The notes under the pieces are model-generated. The model did not search any database. It was not told the origin of the DNA and saw only the letters and a program-made list of their open reading frames with translations. Shown here piece by piece: positions 39,424-48,360 of a stretch of DNA of 64,000 bases. Source of the stretch: Roseiarcus sp963742305. Its GTDB lineage: Bacteria > Pseudomonadota > Alphaproteobacteria > Rhizobiales > Beijerinckiaceae. Every line of letters begins with the position of its first letter. Position 1 is the first letter of the stretch. The position numbers and the translations under genes are program-made. The stretch lies in contig CAVULN010000047.1 in the NCBI GenBank assembly GCA_963742305.1, positions 62,001 to 126,000 of the forward strand. The letters run 5' to 3'.

Positions 39424-39816
39424 TCAGGGATTGGAGGCGTCCTTCTTGGAAGAGGACTTGGCGGGCGGCGTCGAATCCTTGACCGGCTCGCCCTTGGCGC
39501 GCACCTCGGCGATGCCGGAGCGGGCCAAACGCACGCGCACGCTGGGCGCGATCTCGAACTCGACCTCGTTGTCGTCGACCGACTTGGTGACCTTGCCGAT
39601 GAGACCCCCGGTGGTGACGACGACATCGCCGCGCCGCGCCGCCTGCACCATCTCGCGCTGCTCTTTCGCCCGCCGCTGCTGCGGGCGCCACAGCACGAAA
39701 TAGACGATCGCGATCATGGCCACGATCGGCACGAGTTGAACCAGCGTGTCGCTGCTGGCCCCAAAGGGACCGGCGGCTTGCGCGTAGGCGGCGGTGATCA
39801 GCACGGGGGACGGCAA
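39424..39816 (-). CDS. yajC: Sec translocon accessory protein YajC
   Basis: This 130-residue protein has one N-terminal membrane helix (LVQLVPIVAMIAIVYFVLW) followed by RPQQRRAKEQREMVQAARRG and DVVVTTGGLIGKV, the YajC signature. It binds SecDF. A lysine/serine-rich tail (SSSKKDASNP) ends it. It is the first gene of the yajC-secD-secF-NDUFAF3-like-NDUFAF6-like operon, whose promoter probably lies in 39817-40028. Confidence 0.95.
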   Translation of the reverse strand: MPSPVLITAAYAQAAGPFGASSDTLVQLVPIVAMIAIVYFVLWRPQQRRAKEQREMVQAARRGDVVVTTGGLIGKVTKSVDDNEVEFEIAPSVRVRLARSGIAEVRAKGEPVKDSTPPAKSSSKKDASNP

Positions 39817-40028
39817 CTCCGCGACGCGACGACCGCGCCGTTCATCAAGGGGTCGTCAAAAAGGCGCCGCATATATAACGGGGGGCCGCGCGAAAGCAAC
39901 GGCCCGAGGGTGGACGAAGGTCTCCCCTCCGCGCCGCCTCCATTCCGGCGGCAGCACGCCTTTCCTCCCCGGCGCGCCGCCGCTATAAGGGCGCCCCCGC
40001 GATTTGAACGCGGGCCGGAGGGGAAAGA

Positions 40029-40739
40029 ATGAATAAACAGGCCGCCGAATTTATCGGCACATTCGCGCTCGTGTTCTTCGGCTGCGGCGCGGCGGTCGTC
40101 GGCAGCATGGGTTCGGGGCCGGGCGCCGTCGATCTCCTGGGGATTGCGAGCGCCTTCGGCTTCGCCATCGTGGCCATGGCCTACGGCATCGGGCCAATCT
40201 CCGGCTGCCACGTCAATCCGGCGGTGAGCTTCGGCGTCTTCGTCGCCGGTCGAATGAGCGCGGCCGACATGGTCGGCTACTGGATCGCCCAGGTTCTGGG
40301 CGCGATCGTCGGCGCGGCGGTGCTTTACCTCATCCTGTCCGGCAAGGCTCAGGGCTGGAACGGCGGGCTCGGCCAGAACGGCTGGGGCCCGGGCTACCTC
40401 GGCGAATACAACGTGGTTTCGGCCTTCGTGTTCGAGGTGGTGGCGACCTTCCTGTTCCTGGTCTGCATTCTCGGCGTCACCCACCCGTTCGCGCCGACCG
40501 GCTTCGCCGGCCTCGCCATCGGGCTGACGCTGGTCGTCATCCACCTTGTCGGCATCAACATCACCGGCACCTCGGTCAATCCGGCCCGCTCGATCGGCCC
40601 GGCGCTGATCGGCATCGCCTCGAAGCCGGCCGCGGTCGGCCAGCTCTGGCTGTTCATCGTCGCGCCGCTGATCGGCGCCGGCGCGGCGGGCCTCCTGTTC
40701 CGCGAATCCGCGCTGCTCGACGCTCCTCGGAAGGCCTGA
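40029..40739 (+). CDS. aqpZ: Aquaporin Z-type water channel
   Basis: The 236-residue protein has six membrane helices and both pore motifs, NPAVSFGVF and NPARSIGPAL. The arginine of the selectivity filter follows the second NPA. The N-terminus (MNKQAAEFIGTFALVFFGCG) and the cysteine and threonine near the filter match AqpZ, a water-selective channel, rather than GlpF. Its stop is followed by a strong hairpin shared with the convergent channel gene. Confidence 0.95.
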   Translation: MNKQAAEFIGTFALVFFGCGAAVVGSMGSGPGAVDLLGIASAFGFAIVAMAYGIGPISGCHVNPAVSFGVFVAGRMSAADMVGYWIAQVLGAIVGAAVLYLILSGKAQGWNGGLGQNGWGPGYLGEYNVVSAFVFEVVATFLFLVCILGVTHPFAPTGFAGLAIGLTLVVIHLVGINITGTSVNPARSIGPALIGIASKPAAVGQLWLFIVAPLIGAGAAGLLFRESALLDAPRKA

Positions 40740-40748
40740 GCCAGGCGA

Positions 40749-40783
40749 AGGATCGCGCGCCCAGGCGATGAGCGCGCGATCCT
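40749..40783. terminator. Bidirectional terminator hairpin between aqpZ and the MscS gene
   Basis: AGGATCGCGCGC and GCGCGCGATCCT make a perfect 12-base-pair stem with an 11-base loop in the 53-base gap between two convergent genes. It can stop transcription from both sides. Confidence 0.75.
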
Positions 40784-40792
40784 CCCGCCTCA

Positions 40793-42514
40793 TCACGCGG
40801 ATTCGGCGTTCTCCGGGGCGGGTTTCGCCTCGCCGGAAGGCGGAGCCTTCACGACACCGGTCGTCAGATTGACGATCACGTTCTTCCAGATGTTGTCGTT
40901 GGGCACGATTTTCACCGGCCCGTCATCCGTGCGGATGTAGGTGCTGAAAATGGTCACGTGGGTGACCTTGCCCTTGATGCCGCCCCCGACCTCGACTTCA
41001 TCGCCGACGTCGAATGGCTTGAACACCATGATGAGCAGCCCGCTGGCGAAATTGCTGAGCGTGCCCTGCAACGCGAAGGCGACGACGAAGCCCGCCGCGC
41101 CAATCACGGCGAGCAGGGGCGCCAGGTTCACCTCGAGCGCCGACAACGCAAGCAGGAAGCCGATCGCGACAATGACCCGCCCCGAGGACGAGATAATGAA
41201 GTCGCGCAGGAGTTGCGAGGTCACATGGTCGCCGCTCATGACCCGCCGCAGGATCATCCGCACGATCCGGGCGACGACGACCGACCCAATGATGTAGGCG
41301 AGAAACGTCCCGACGTCCCGGGCGACCCTGAGGCCGCCTTCGTCGGAAGAAAGCCAGCCTGAAATTCTCGCCAGAGTCGCGGTCCGGTCGGTGACGTCGA
41401 TCTTGATGCCGCCGATCGAGGCGATGTAGAGGCGGTACGGCTTGCCGTCGCCGCCCTTGGCTTCGAATTTGTCGAGCACGAGCTTCAGGCGGTCGACAAG
41501 CGCGGTGCGCTCGCCCATCAACTGGGTGCTGTAATCGACCAGCTGCACCTTGACGTCCGTCTTGGCGGCGGTCGCTTCATCCGCCTTCTGGGCAAGCTTT
41601 TCGGCCTTTTTCGACGTATCGGCCGCCGCGACGGCGGCCCCTCCGGTTGCTGCTGCCGCCGCCGATCCGGCCGCGGCGGGCGTTGATTGCGCCAGCGTCT
41701 TGATCTGGTCCGTCGCCGCGGCTTCCTTCTCGGTCGCCGCGACCACTTTCTCGACCTTTGCGCTGTCGCCGGCGCCCCCGGATTTCTTCGCCGCGGATTC
41801 GGCGGCCTTCTGCAGGATGTCCTTGTCGTTTGCCGACGGCGCGGCCTCGGCGCCCGCCGCGGGGGCGCCGGAATCCGTGATCGCCTTCGGCGGAGGGGCC
41901 GCATCGGCCTGCTTGGCCATCGCCGCGGTGGCCGCTTCGGCCTTCTTCTCCTCCTTCACGGTCTCCTTGCTCGCGGTCGTGACCGTCTGGGCGAGATTTT
42001 TCTGCGCTTCCGCAAGGCGCCGGGCGGCGGCCTCCCTGTCCTTGTCGGATGTGGCGGCTTTAACCTCTTCGGTAGCCTTGGCGAGATCGGCCGCAGCCGC
42101 CTTCTGCTTCTCCAATTGCGCGATTTCGCGGTTCTTGCGCCGAACATCGAGTTCGGCTGCGGTGATTTCGCGCTCCTTGGCCCGCAAGAGCGCAAACCAG
42201 CCCTTGGCCTCGGTTTCTGTCTCCTCCATCGTCATCGGCGCCAGGAGAAGCTCGAGATCATCGAGCGCGATCTGGGGGTCCTTGGTGGTGGCCGGCTCAG
42301 GCTCCCTGGCGGCGGCCTTCATGTCCGACGCGGTCGTGGGGGACGAGGCTCCGTCATCGGCGCAGGAGGCCGGCGGCGCGCCCATGCTCAGAACAATTGA
42401 GAGACCAACCGAGGCAAGAACCCGATTTAGAATGTGACCATCGCCGATACGGCGCCCCCGACATCGAATGGAGTCCGCGCCTGCGCCTGACGCTCGACGG
42501 ATAGCATACACCAA
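40793..42514 (-). CDS. MscS-family mechanosensitive channel with long N-terminal region
   Basis: The C-terminal third is a typical MscS core: pore helix LAPLLAVIGAAGFVVAFALQ, GTLSNFASGLLIMVFKPFDV and the beta domain VGDEVEVGGGIKGKVTHVTI. The first 330 residues are unusual: a signal-like segment (VLASVGLSIVLSMGAPPASC), a charged coiled-coil-forming stretch, and a long alanine/lysine/threonine-rich low-complexity region with many AAA and KKA repeats. This part would be in the periplasm before two further helices. The 573-residue length is about twice that of E. coli MscS. It should open under osmotic downshock. The true start is uncertain; 42514 is the most upstream. Confidence 0.88.
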   Translation of the reverse strand: MVYAIRRASGAGADSIRCRGRRIGDGHILNRVLASVGLSIVLSMGAPPASCADDGASSPTTASDMKAAAREPEPATTKDPQIALDDLELLLAPMTMEETETEAKGWFALLRAKEREITAAELDVRRKNREIAQLEKQKAAAADLAKATEEVKAATSDKDREAAARRLAEAQKNLAQTVTTASKETVKEEKKAEAATAAMAKQADAAPPPKAITDSGAPAAGAEAAPSANDKDILQKAAESAAKKSGGAGDSAKVEKVVAATEKEAAATDQIKTLAQSTPAAAGSAAAAATGGAAVAAADTSKKAEKLAQKADEATAAKTDVKVQLVDYSTQLMGERTALVDRLKLVLDKFEAKGGDGKPYRLYIASIGGIKIDVTDRTATLARISGWLSSDEGGLRVARDVGTFLAYIIGSVVVARIVRMILRRVMSGDHVTSQLLRDFIISSSGRVIVAIGFLLALSALEVNLAPLLAVIGAAGFVVAFALQGTLSNFASGLLIMVFKPFDVGDEVEVGGGIKGKVTHVTIFSTYIRTDDGPVKIVPNDNIWKNVIVNLTTGVVKAPPSGEAKPAPENAESA

Positions 42515-42620
42515 GCCCCGGCCAGTCTGAACCTCTCAGCGAGGCTCGCCCGAGGCGCCGCGGCCAGCGGTTGGCCGGTCGATCTTGCCAGCGCGCGCGG
42601 GCCGCGCGAAAAGCGCGCCC

Positions 42621-44465
42621 ATGCTGCACATCAGCGCCCTCAGCTACCGGCTCGGCGAGCGTCTCCTCATCGACAGCGCCAGCGCGGCGCTGCCCTCGGG
42701 CGCGCATGTCGGGCTCGTCGGGCGCAACGGCGCGGGCAAGACCACGCTCTTCCGCCTGATCCGCAGCGAGCTTGCGCCCGAGAGCGGCGAGGTCGTCACG
42801 CCCAAAGGCGCGCGCATCGGCGGCGTCGAACAGGAAGCGCCGGCCGGCGCGGAAAGCCTGATCGCCTTCGTGCTCTCGGCCGACAAGGAGCGCGATGCGC
42901 TGATGTCCGAAGCTGAGACAGCGGGCGATCCGGAGCGCATCGCCGAAATCCAGACCCGGCTGGTCGATATCGAGGCGCATACCGCGCCGGCGCGGGCGGC
43001 CCGGATCCTCAAGGGTCTCGGCTTCGACGAGTCGGCGCAAAACCGGCCGCTCGAGGAGTTTTCCGGCGGCTGGCGGATGCGGGTCGCGCTGGCCGCGGTG
43101 CTGTTCTCCGAGCCCGACCTCCTCATGCTCGACGAGCCGACAAACTATCTCGACCTCGAAGGCGTGCTGTGGCTGACCGAATATCTCAAGACCTGCCCGG
43201 CGACGATTCTGGTCATCAGCCATGACCGCGATCTGCTCGACGACGTCGCCCGTCAGATCCTTCACCTCGACCGCGGCAAGCTGACCTTATGGACCGGCGG
43301 CTATTCGGACTTCGAGCGCCAGCGGCGCGAACAGCAGATCCTGGCGGGGAAGGCGGCCAAGAAGCAGGAGCAGCGGCGCGCCCATTTGCAGGCCTTCGTC
43401 GACCGCTTCCGCGCCAAGGCGTCGAAAGCGGTCCAGGCCCAGTCGCGGCTCAAGATGCTGGCGAAAATGGCGCCGATCGCGGCGGTCGTCGACGAGAGCG
43501 TGCAGCCGTTCAAATGGCCGCCGGTCGCCAAGCGGCTGAGCCCGCCGATCGTCACCATGGAGAAGGTCAGCGCCGGCTACGACGGGCGGGCGGTGCTGTC
43601 GCGCGTCGACCTTTCGCTGGCCGACGACGACCGCATCGGGCTTCTCGGCCAGAACGGCAACGGCAAGACGACCTTCGCCAAGCTGATCGCCGGCCGCATC
43701 GAGCCGATGTCGGGCAAAATGACGCGCGCCAATCGGCTTCAGGCCGGCTATTTCGCCCAGCATCAGATCGACGAACTCGAGCCTGGCGGCAGCGTCTACG
43801 ACCACGTGGCGGAGCGGATGCGAGGGGAGCCGGAATCGAAGATCCGCGGCCGTGCGGCGATGATCGGCTTTTCCGGCGCGCGCGCCGACACCAGGGTCGA
43901 GGCTCTGTCCGGCGGCGAAAAGGCGCGCCTCATGATGGGCCTTGCCGCATTCGACGGACCGCAGCTCCTCATCCTCGACGAGCCGACGAACCATCTCGAC
44001 ATCGACAGCCGCGGCGAACTGATCGAGGCGATCAACGACTACGAGGGCGCCTGCATTCTGGTGTCGCACGACCGGCGCCTGCTCGAAGCCTGCGTCGACC
44101 GGCTGTGGCTCACCGCCAACGGAACGGTCAAGCCGTTCGAGGGCGACCTCGCCGACTACGCCCGATTCGTGCTCGGGCAGGCGGAGGGGCCGCGGCAAAA
44201 ACCCAGGCGCGAATCCGCGCAGCCCCCGCCCGGGCCGAAGCGTGAGCCTCAGCTCAGGCGCGAACTCGCCGCGCTCGAGGACAAGATGACCCGCTTCCAC
44301 GATCTTTTGCGCCGGGTGGACGAAGCGCTGGCGAGCTTGAGCGCGGACGGCGCAGACGCGCTCAAAGTCGCGGATCTCGCGGCCAAACGCGCGGACCTCG
44401 AGCGCGCTCTGACGACGGCGGAGGAATCATGGTTCGAGCTCACGGCCGCGGCCGAAGAGGCATGA
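42621..44465 (+). CDS. ABC-F family ATPase
   Basis: This 614-residue soluble protein has two ATPase domains without membrane helices. Domain one has Walker A GRNGAGKTTL (about 34-43) and the signature FSGGWRMRVALAA; domain two has GQNGNGKTTF and LSGGEKARLMMGL. Both have LDEPTNYLDL/LDEPTNHLDI. The linker between them and a C-terminal coiled coil are present. ABC-F proteins act on ribosomes (translation rescue or antibiotic protection); this one resembles the YheS/Uup group. ATG 42621 (MLHISALSYRLGERLL) is the start consistent with the family. The next gene overlaps its stop by four bases. Confidence 0.93.
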   Translation: MLHISALSYRLGERLLIDSASAALPSGAHVGLVGRNGAGKTTLFRLIRSELAPESGEVVTPKGARIGGVEQEAPAGAESLIAFVLSADKERDALMSEAETAGDPERIAEIQTRLVDIEAHTAPARAARILKGLGFDESAQNRPLEEFSGGWRMRVALAAVLFSEPDLLMLDEPTNYLDLEGVLWLTEYLKTCPATILVISHDRDLLDDVARQILHLDRGKLTLWTGGYSDFERQRREQQILAGKAAKKQEQRRAHLQAFVDRFRAKASKAVQAQSRLKMLAKMAPIAAVVDESVQPFKWPPVAKRLSPPIVTMEKVSAGYDGRAVLSRVDLSLADDDRIGLLGQNGNGKTTFAKLIAGRIEPMSGKMTRANRLQAGYFAQHQIDELEPGGSVYDHVAERMRGEPESKIRGRAAMIGFSGARADTRVEALSGGEKARLMMGLAAFDGPQLLILDEPTNHLDIDSRGELIEAINDYEGACILVSHDRRLLEACVDRLWLTANGTVKPFEGDLADYARFVLGQAEGPRQKPRRESAQPPPGPKREPQLRRELAALEDKMTRFHDLLRRVDEALASLSADGADALKVADLAAKRADLERALTTAEESWFELTAAAEEA

Positions 44466-45130
44466 CGGCGCTGCGAGGGCTGGGCGGGGCGCTTGTGTTC
44501 ATGAGCGCGACGTCCGCGCTCGCCGACGAACCCAACCCGTGGCCGGCAAGCTTTGTCAGTCGGCTCGAGGCGCTCGCGCTGATCGAGAGCCTCAACGCCG
44601 ACCTGCTTTCCCATGACAGCGCGACGCTCACGCTCGAGCGCTGGTGCGCCGATCACAAGCTCGCCGATCCGCCCCGCATCGTCGCCGAGCGCGTGCGCGA
44701 TGTCGTCAAGCCGGCAAGCGCCGAAGTGCGCGCCGCGCTCGCCGTCAAGCCGGACGAAAAGCTCGGCTATCGGCGGGTTCGCCTCAAATGCGGCGACCAC
44801 GTGCTCTCGGACGCGGACAACTGGTACGTTCCCTCGCGGCTCACACCGGAGATGAACCATCTGTTGGACACGACCGACACCCCGTTCGGCAAGGCGGTCG
44901 CCGCGCTCCATTTCCACCGCCATACTGTTTCCGCGGACCTGCTCTGGCGCCCGCTGCCGGAGGCCTGGGAGATGGGCGCGGCCGCCGCTCCGGGGGAAGA
45001 CGGCGCGCTTCCGATTCCCGATCACGTCCTCGAGCATCGCGCGGTCCTGTCGAGAGCAGACGGCGAGCCGATCAGCGAGGTGGTCGAGACCTACACGGGC
45101 GAGGTTCTGGCCTTCCCGCCGCTGAAATAG
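44462..45130 (+). CDS. Exported protein, possibly chorismate-lyase-fold
   Basis: The 222-residue product starts with a signal peptide (LRGLGGALVFMSATSALADE). The mature part reads SRLEALALIESLNADLLSHD and later VRLKCGDHVLSDADNWYVPS, RLTPEMNHLLDTTDTPFGKA and EVVETYTGEVLAFP. The DNWYVP/LTPEM/TDTPFG run resembles the chorismate pyruvate-lyase-like fold by pattern, but the assignment is tentative, and export would be unusual for UbiC. It overlaps the ABC-F stop as ATGA, so it is co-translated with it. Confidence 0.6.
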   Translation: MTALRGLGGALVFMSATSALADEPNPWPASFVSRLEALALIESLNADLLSHDSATLTLERWCADHKLADPPRIVAERVRDVVKPASAEVRAALAVKPDEKLGYRRVRLKCGDHVLSDADNWYVPSRLTPEMNHLLDTTDTPFGKAVAALHFHRHTVSADLLWRPLPEAWEMGAAAAPGEDGALPIPDHVLEHRAVLSRADGEPISEVVETYTGEVLAFPPLK

Positions 45131-45167
45131 CCGCGGGGGCCGGGCGCCAGTCAGGAAGGGAACGCCA

Positions 45168-46037
45168 ATGTTCGCGAGCAACCTGTTTGCAGGCAAAAAA
45201 ATTCTTGTCACCGGCGGCGGCACCGGGCTCGGCAAGGCGATGGCCGAGAAATTCCTCGGTCTCGGGGCCGAGATCGCCATCTGCGGCCGGCGCAAGAGCG
45301 TATGCGACGCGACGGCGGCGGAACTCATGAAAGCGCATGGCGGGCGCGTCTCAAGCTATGGCGTCGACATCCGCGACGCGGCCGCAGTCGAAGCGATGAT
45401 CGAGGAGATCTTCCGCGAAGGCCCGCTCACCGGCCTCGTCAACAACGCCGCCGGCAATTTCATCTCCCGCACGGAGGACCTGTCGCCGCGGGGATTCGAC
45501 GCCATCGCCAATATCGTCATGCACGGCACCTTCTATGTGACGCAGGCGGTAGGCAAGCGCTGGATCGCCGCCAAGCAGAAGGGCGCCGTCGTCTCGATCG
45601 CGGTGACGTGGGTGCGCAACGGCGGTCCGTTCGTCGTCCCCTCGGCGATGAGCAAGGCGGCGATCCAGGCCATGACCATGTCGCTCGCGCAGGAATGGGG
45701 CCGCCATGGCATTCGCCTCAACGCCATCGCGCCGGGCGAAATCCCGACCGAAGGCATGAGCAAGCGGCTCATGCCGGGTGTCGAACCCGGCGCGTCGGCC
45801 GCGCGCAATCCAATGGGGCGGGTGGGACGCCTCGAGGAATTGCAGAACCTGGCGGCGTTCCTGATGTCCGACGGCTGCGACTGGCTGAGCGGCGAGACGA
45901 TCGCGATGGACGGCGCCGAGGCGCTGGCGACCGGAGGCAATTTCTATGAATTGCGCCGATGGGGCGACGCGGAGTGGAAAGCCGCGCGCGAAGCGATCCA
46001 GGCCGTGAACACGCGCGACAAGGCTCAGCGCACCTGA
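45168..46037 (+). CDS. Short-chain dehydrogenase, 2,4-dienoyl-CoA reductase-like
   Basis: The 289-residue protein has the Rossmann motif VTGGGTGLGKAMAEKF and LVNNAAGNFISRTEDLSPRG. At the usual YxxxK position stands SAMSK (in FVVPSAMSKAAIQAM), a Ser-x3-Lys as in mitochondrial 2,4-dienoyl-CoA reductase. The NNAAGNF motif and the motif LNAIAPGEIPTEG also fit that group, which reduces conjugated dienoyl-CoA esters in unsaturated fatty acid breakdown. The gene stands alone, with a ribosome site GGAAGGGAACGCC before the ATG. Confidence 0.85.
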   Translation: MFASNLFAGKKILVTGGGTGLGKAMAEKFLGLGAEIAICGRRKSVCDATAAELMKAHGGRVSSYGVDIRDAAAVEAMIEEIFREGPLTGLVNNAAGNFISRTEDLSPRGFDAIANIVMHGTFYVTQAVGKRWIAAKQKGAVVSIAVTWVRNGGPFVVPSAMSKAAIQAMTMSLAQEWGRHGIRLNAIAPGEIPTEGMSKRLMPGVEPGASAARNPMGRVGRLEELQNLAAFLMSDGCDWLSGETIAMDGAEALATGGNFYELRRWGDAEWKAAREAIQAVNTRDKAQRT

Positions 46038-46116
46038 TACGCTCGGCCCGCTCGGGACCGCGCTGAACGATCCGTGCGCCGCCACGTTGTGCTGACTGCG
46101 TGAAGGAAAGGTCGGA

Positions 46117-46590
46117 ATGGCGTCGCGTAACGCTCCCATCCTGGCGATCGTCCCGCCGCCGGTTCAATTCGCGGTCGTGTTTCTGGTCGGGATCGGACTC
46201 GATTGGCTCGCGCCGTGGCGCCCGGCGTGGATGGCGATCGGCGCCGTGCGATGGGCGGGCTTGGCGCTCACGGTCGCAGGCTGCGCGCTCGCCGCGGCTG
46301 CGGCCGGACGGTTTGTGCTCCGGCGCACGACGCTTCATCCGACCGGACAACCGTCGCGCCTCGTGGTCAGCGGCGCGCACGCATGGTCGCGCAATCCGAT
46401 GTATCTGTCGTTGACCGTCGTCACGATCGGCCTTGCGCTCGCGCTCGGAAGAGCGTGGCCGCTGGTCCTGTCGGTTCTTCCCTGGGCGTCGATGAACTGG
46501 GCGGTCATCCCGTTCGAGGAGGCGCGCCTCAGCGCAACCTTCGGCCATGACTATGCGGACTATTGCCGGCGGGTCCGGCGCTGGATTTGA
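46117..46590 (+). CDS. Isoprenylcysteine/phospholipid methyltransferase-like membrane protein
   Basis: This 157-residue protein has four hydrophobic segments and the family motifs LVVSGAHAWSRNPMYLSLTV and FEEARLSATFGHDYADYCRR. Compared with the protein at 15364 it is shorter. It probably methylates a lipid-like substrate with S-adenosylmethionine in the membrane. Substrate unknown. Its start at 46117 is preceded by GAAAGG. Confidence 0.82.
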   Translation: MASRNAPILAIVPPPVQFAVVFLVGIGLDWLAPWRPAWMAIGAVRWAGLALTVAGCALAAAAAGRFVLRRTTLHPTGQPSRLVVSGAHAWSRNPMYLSLTVVTIGLALALGRAWPLVLSVLPWASMNWAVIPFEEARLSATFGHDYADYCRRVRRWI

Positions 46591-46679
46591 GGCGACGCGG
46601 GCGAAAACAAGCTCGCTTTGACTTGCAAACGCGACTCCATTCCGCGAGGCTCCGGGAGAGACGGCAAAAAGGGGACGGC

Positions 46680-47279
46680 GTGAGCAGGATACTCGTCATT
46701 GGAGCCGCCGGGCTCATCGGGGGAGAGGTCGTCAGGGCGCTCGGCGAAAGCCAGTGCATCCGCGCGTCGCGCAATTCGGGCGAACGCGTCGACATCTCCG
46801 ATCCGAAATCGATCGCGGCGCTGTTCGGCCGGTTAGGAACGGTCGATGGAATCATTTGCACCGGCGGCGCCGCGCGTTTCAAGCCCTGGGCCGAGTTGAC
46901 GGACGACGACTGGTCGTTCTCCCTGGCCAACAAATTGTTCGGTCAGGTCAACGTCGTCCGCTACGGCCTGAAGGCTGTCCAGGCAGGCGGCGCGATCACG
47001 CTCACGACCGGTTTGGCTTCGCAATATCCCGCTCCAGGAAGCGCGATCATCACCACCGTCAATTCCGCAGTCGACGCTTTTGTCCGCGCGGTCGCTGCGG
47101 AGCCGTCAATCTCCATTCGGGTCAACGCCGTCTCGCCGGGCTGGGTCGCGGAGACCCTGCAGGCGCTCGGCCGCAATCCGGCCGACGGCATTCCGGCGGC
47201 CGAGGTGGGCGCGATCATTGTCCGGCAGTTCCGCGACGGCGCGACGGGCTCTGTGGTCCCTGCGGCGGTCAAGGTCTGA
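46680..47279 (+). CDS. Short SDR-family protein without the YxxxK motif
   Basis: The 199-residue product starts at GTG 46680 with SRILVIGAAGLIGGEVVRAL (nucleotide-binding GxxGxxG) and has DGIICTGGAARFKPWAELTD and RVNAVSPGWVAETLQALG. Where Tyr-x3-Lys is expected the sequence is IITTVNSAVDAFVRA, so both catalytic residues are missing. Similar short SDR proteins exist (the PRK07578-like type); they may be reductases with another mechanism or regulatory proteins. Confidence 0.8.
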   Translation: MSRILVIGAAGLIGGEVVRALGESQCIRASRNSGERVDISDPKSIAALFGRLGTVDGIICTGGAARFKPWAELTDDDWSFSLANKLFGQVNVVRYGLKAVQAGGAITLTTGLASQYPAPGSAIITTVNSAVDAFVRAVAAEPSISIRVNAVSPGWVAETLQALGRNPADGIPAAEVGAIIVRQFRDGATGSVVPAAVKV

Positions 47280-47373
47280 CAGCGGCTGATAGCGGCAATT
47301 GTGACGCGCCGAGTCGCCGCCCTGCGCGGCCGCGCTTTGACAGGCGGCGAAGCTTCGCCTAGCCCTTCGGGTC

Positions 47374-48360
47374 ATGCAACGGACGTGGCTAGAGGAGCCC
47401 CTGGCGTCGCGGTGGGTAGCGGAAGGGACCGGGCTCGCCGCCGATTGGGCGGTCGTCGCCTTCGGGGTGTTCCTGTTCTGGATCTCGGGCAGCCACCCGT
47501 CGCTGATGCCGGTCTGGGGCCCTTGGGATTTCTCGCCCCCAATCTATCTGGCGACGGCGCTCACGCTGCTCTGGTTCTTTCGCGGCGTCGCGCTCGCGCC
47601 GCCGAAGGAGCGGCCCCCGGTCTGGCGGCGCGCGCTTTTCGTAATCGGGGTGCTCGGCGCCTATGCCGTGCTGCAGACGCGGTTCGAATATTGGTCACAG
47701 CACATGTTTTTTCTGAACCGCATCCAGCACGTCGCGATGCATCACTTAAGCCCCTTCCTGATCGCGCTGAGCTGGGTCGGCGTCACGGTCAAGCGCGGCA
47801 TGCCGCGCTGGGCGCGCGGCCTGGTCGAGAGCCGTTTCGCCGGCGCGGCGATCCACGTGTTGCAGCAGCCTTTGCTCGCCGCGTTCCTGTTCGTCGGGCT
47901 GTTCTATTTCTGGCTGATCCCTGCGGTTCATTTTCGGGCGATGATCGACGCCAGGCTTTACGCGGTGATGAACTGGACCATGGTTCTGGACGGAATCCTG
48001 TTCTGGTGCCTGGTTCTCGATCCGCGACCCTCGCCGCCGGCGCGCGTGTCGTTTGGCGCCCGGGCGGCCCTCTCGCTCGCCGTCATGTTCCCGCAGATCC
48101 TGCTCGGCGCGATCATCGTCTTCTCGTCGCGCGACCTTTATCCCTATTACGATCTCTGCGGCCGTCTTTTCCCCTCGATCAGCGCGCTCGACGATCAGCA
48201 GTTCGGGGGCCTTATAATCTGGATTCCCCCCGCGATGATGAGCGTGGCCGGAGTGCTCGTGGTCATGAACGCGATGAGGCTCAGCGATGAAACGATTGCG
48301 GAGACCGACAAGGACGCCGCCGCCCTCGCCGCGCTCTCACGCCGCTGGACTGGCCTGTAG
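47374..48360 (+). CDS. CtaG-type cytochrome c oxidase assembly membrane protein
   Basis: This 328-residue protein has about seven membrane helices with histidines in the loop RIQHVAMHHLSPFLIALSW and further conserved segments AAIHVLQQPLLAAFLFVGLF and DARLYAVMNWTMVLDGILFW. This is the pattern of the caa3-type CtaG family, linked to copper insertion into cytochrome c oxidase. It overlaps the PCuAC gene, and a Sco gene is convergent just after it, which supports a copper/oxidase assembly role. Confidence 0.85.
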   Translation: MQRTWLEEPLASRWVAEGTGLAADWAVVAFGVFLFWISGSHPSLMPVWGPWDFSPPIYLATALTLLWFFRGVALAPPKERPPVWRRALFVIGVLGAYAVLQTRFEYWSQHMFFLNRIQHVAMHHLSPFLIALSWVGVTVKRGMPRWARGLVESRFAGAAIHVLQQPLLAAFLFVGLFYFWLIPAVHFRAMIDARLYAVMNWTMVLDGILFWCLVLDPRPSPPARVSFGARAALSLAVMFPQILLGAIIVFSSRDLYPYYDLCGRLFPSISALDDQQFGGLIIWIPPAMMSVAGVLVVMNAMRLSDETIAETDKDAAALAALSRRWTGL

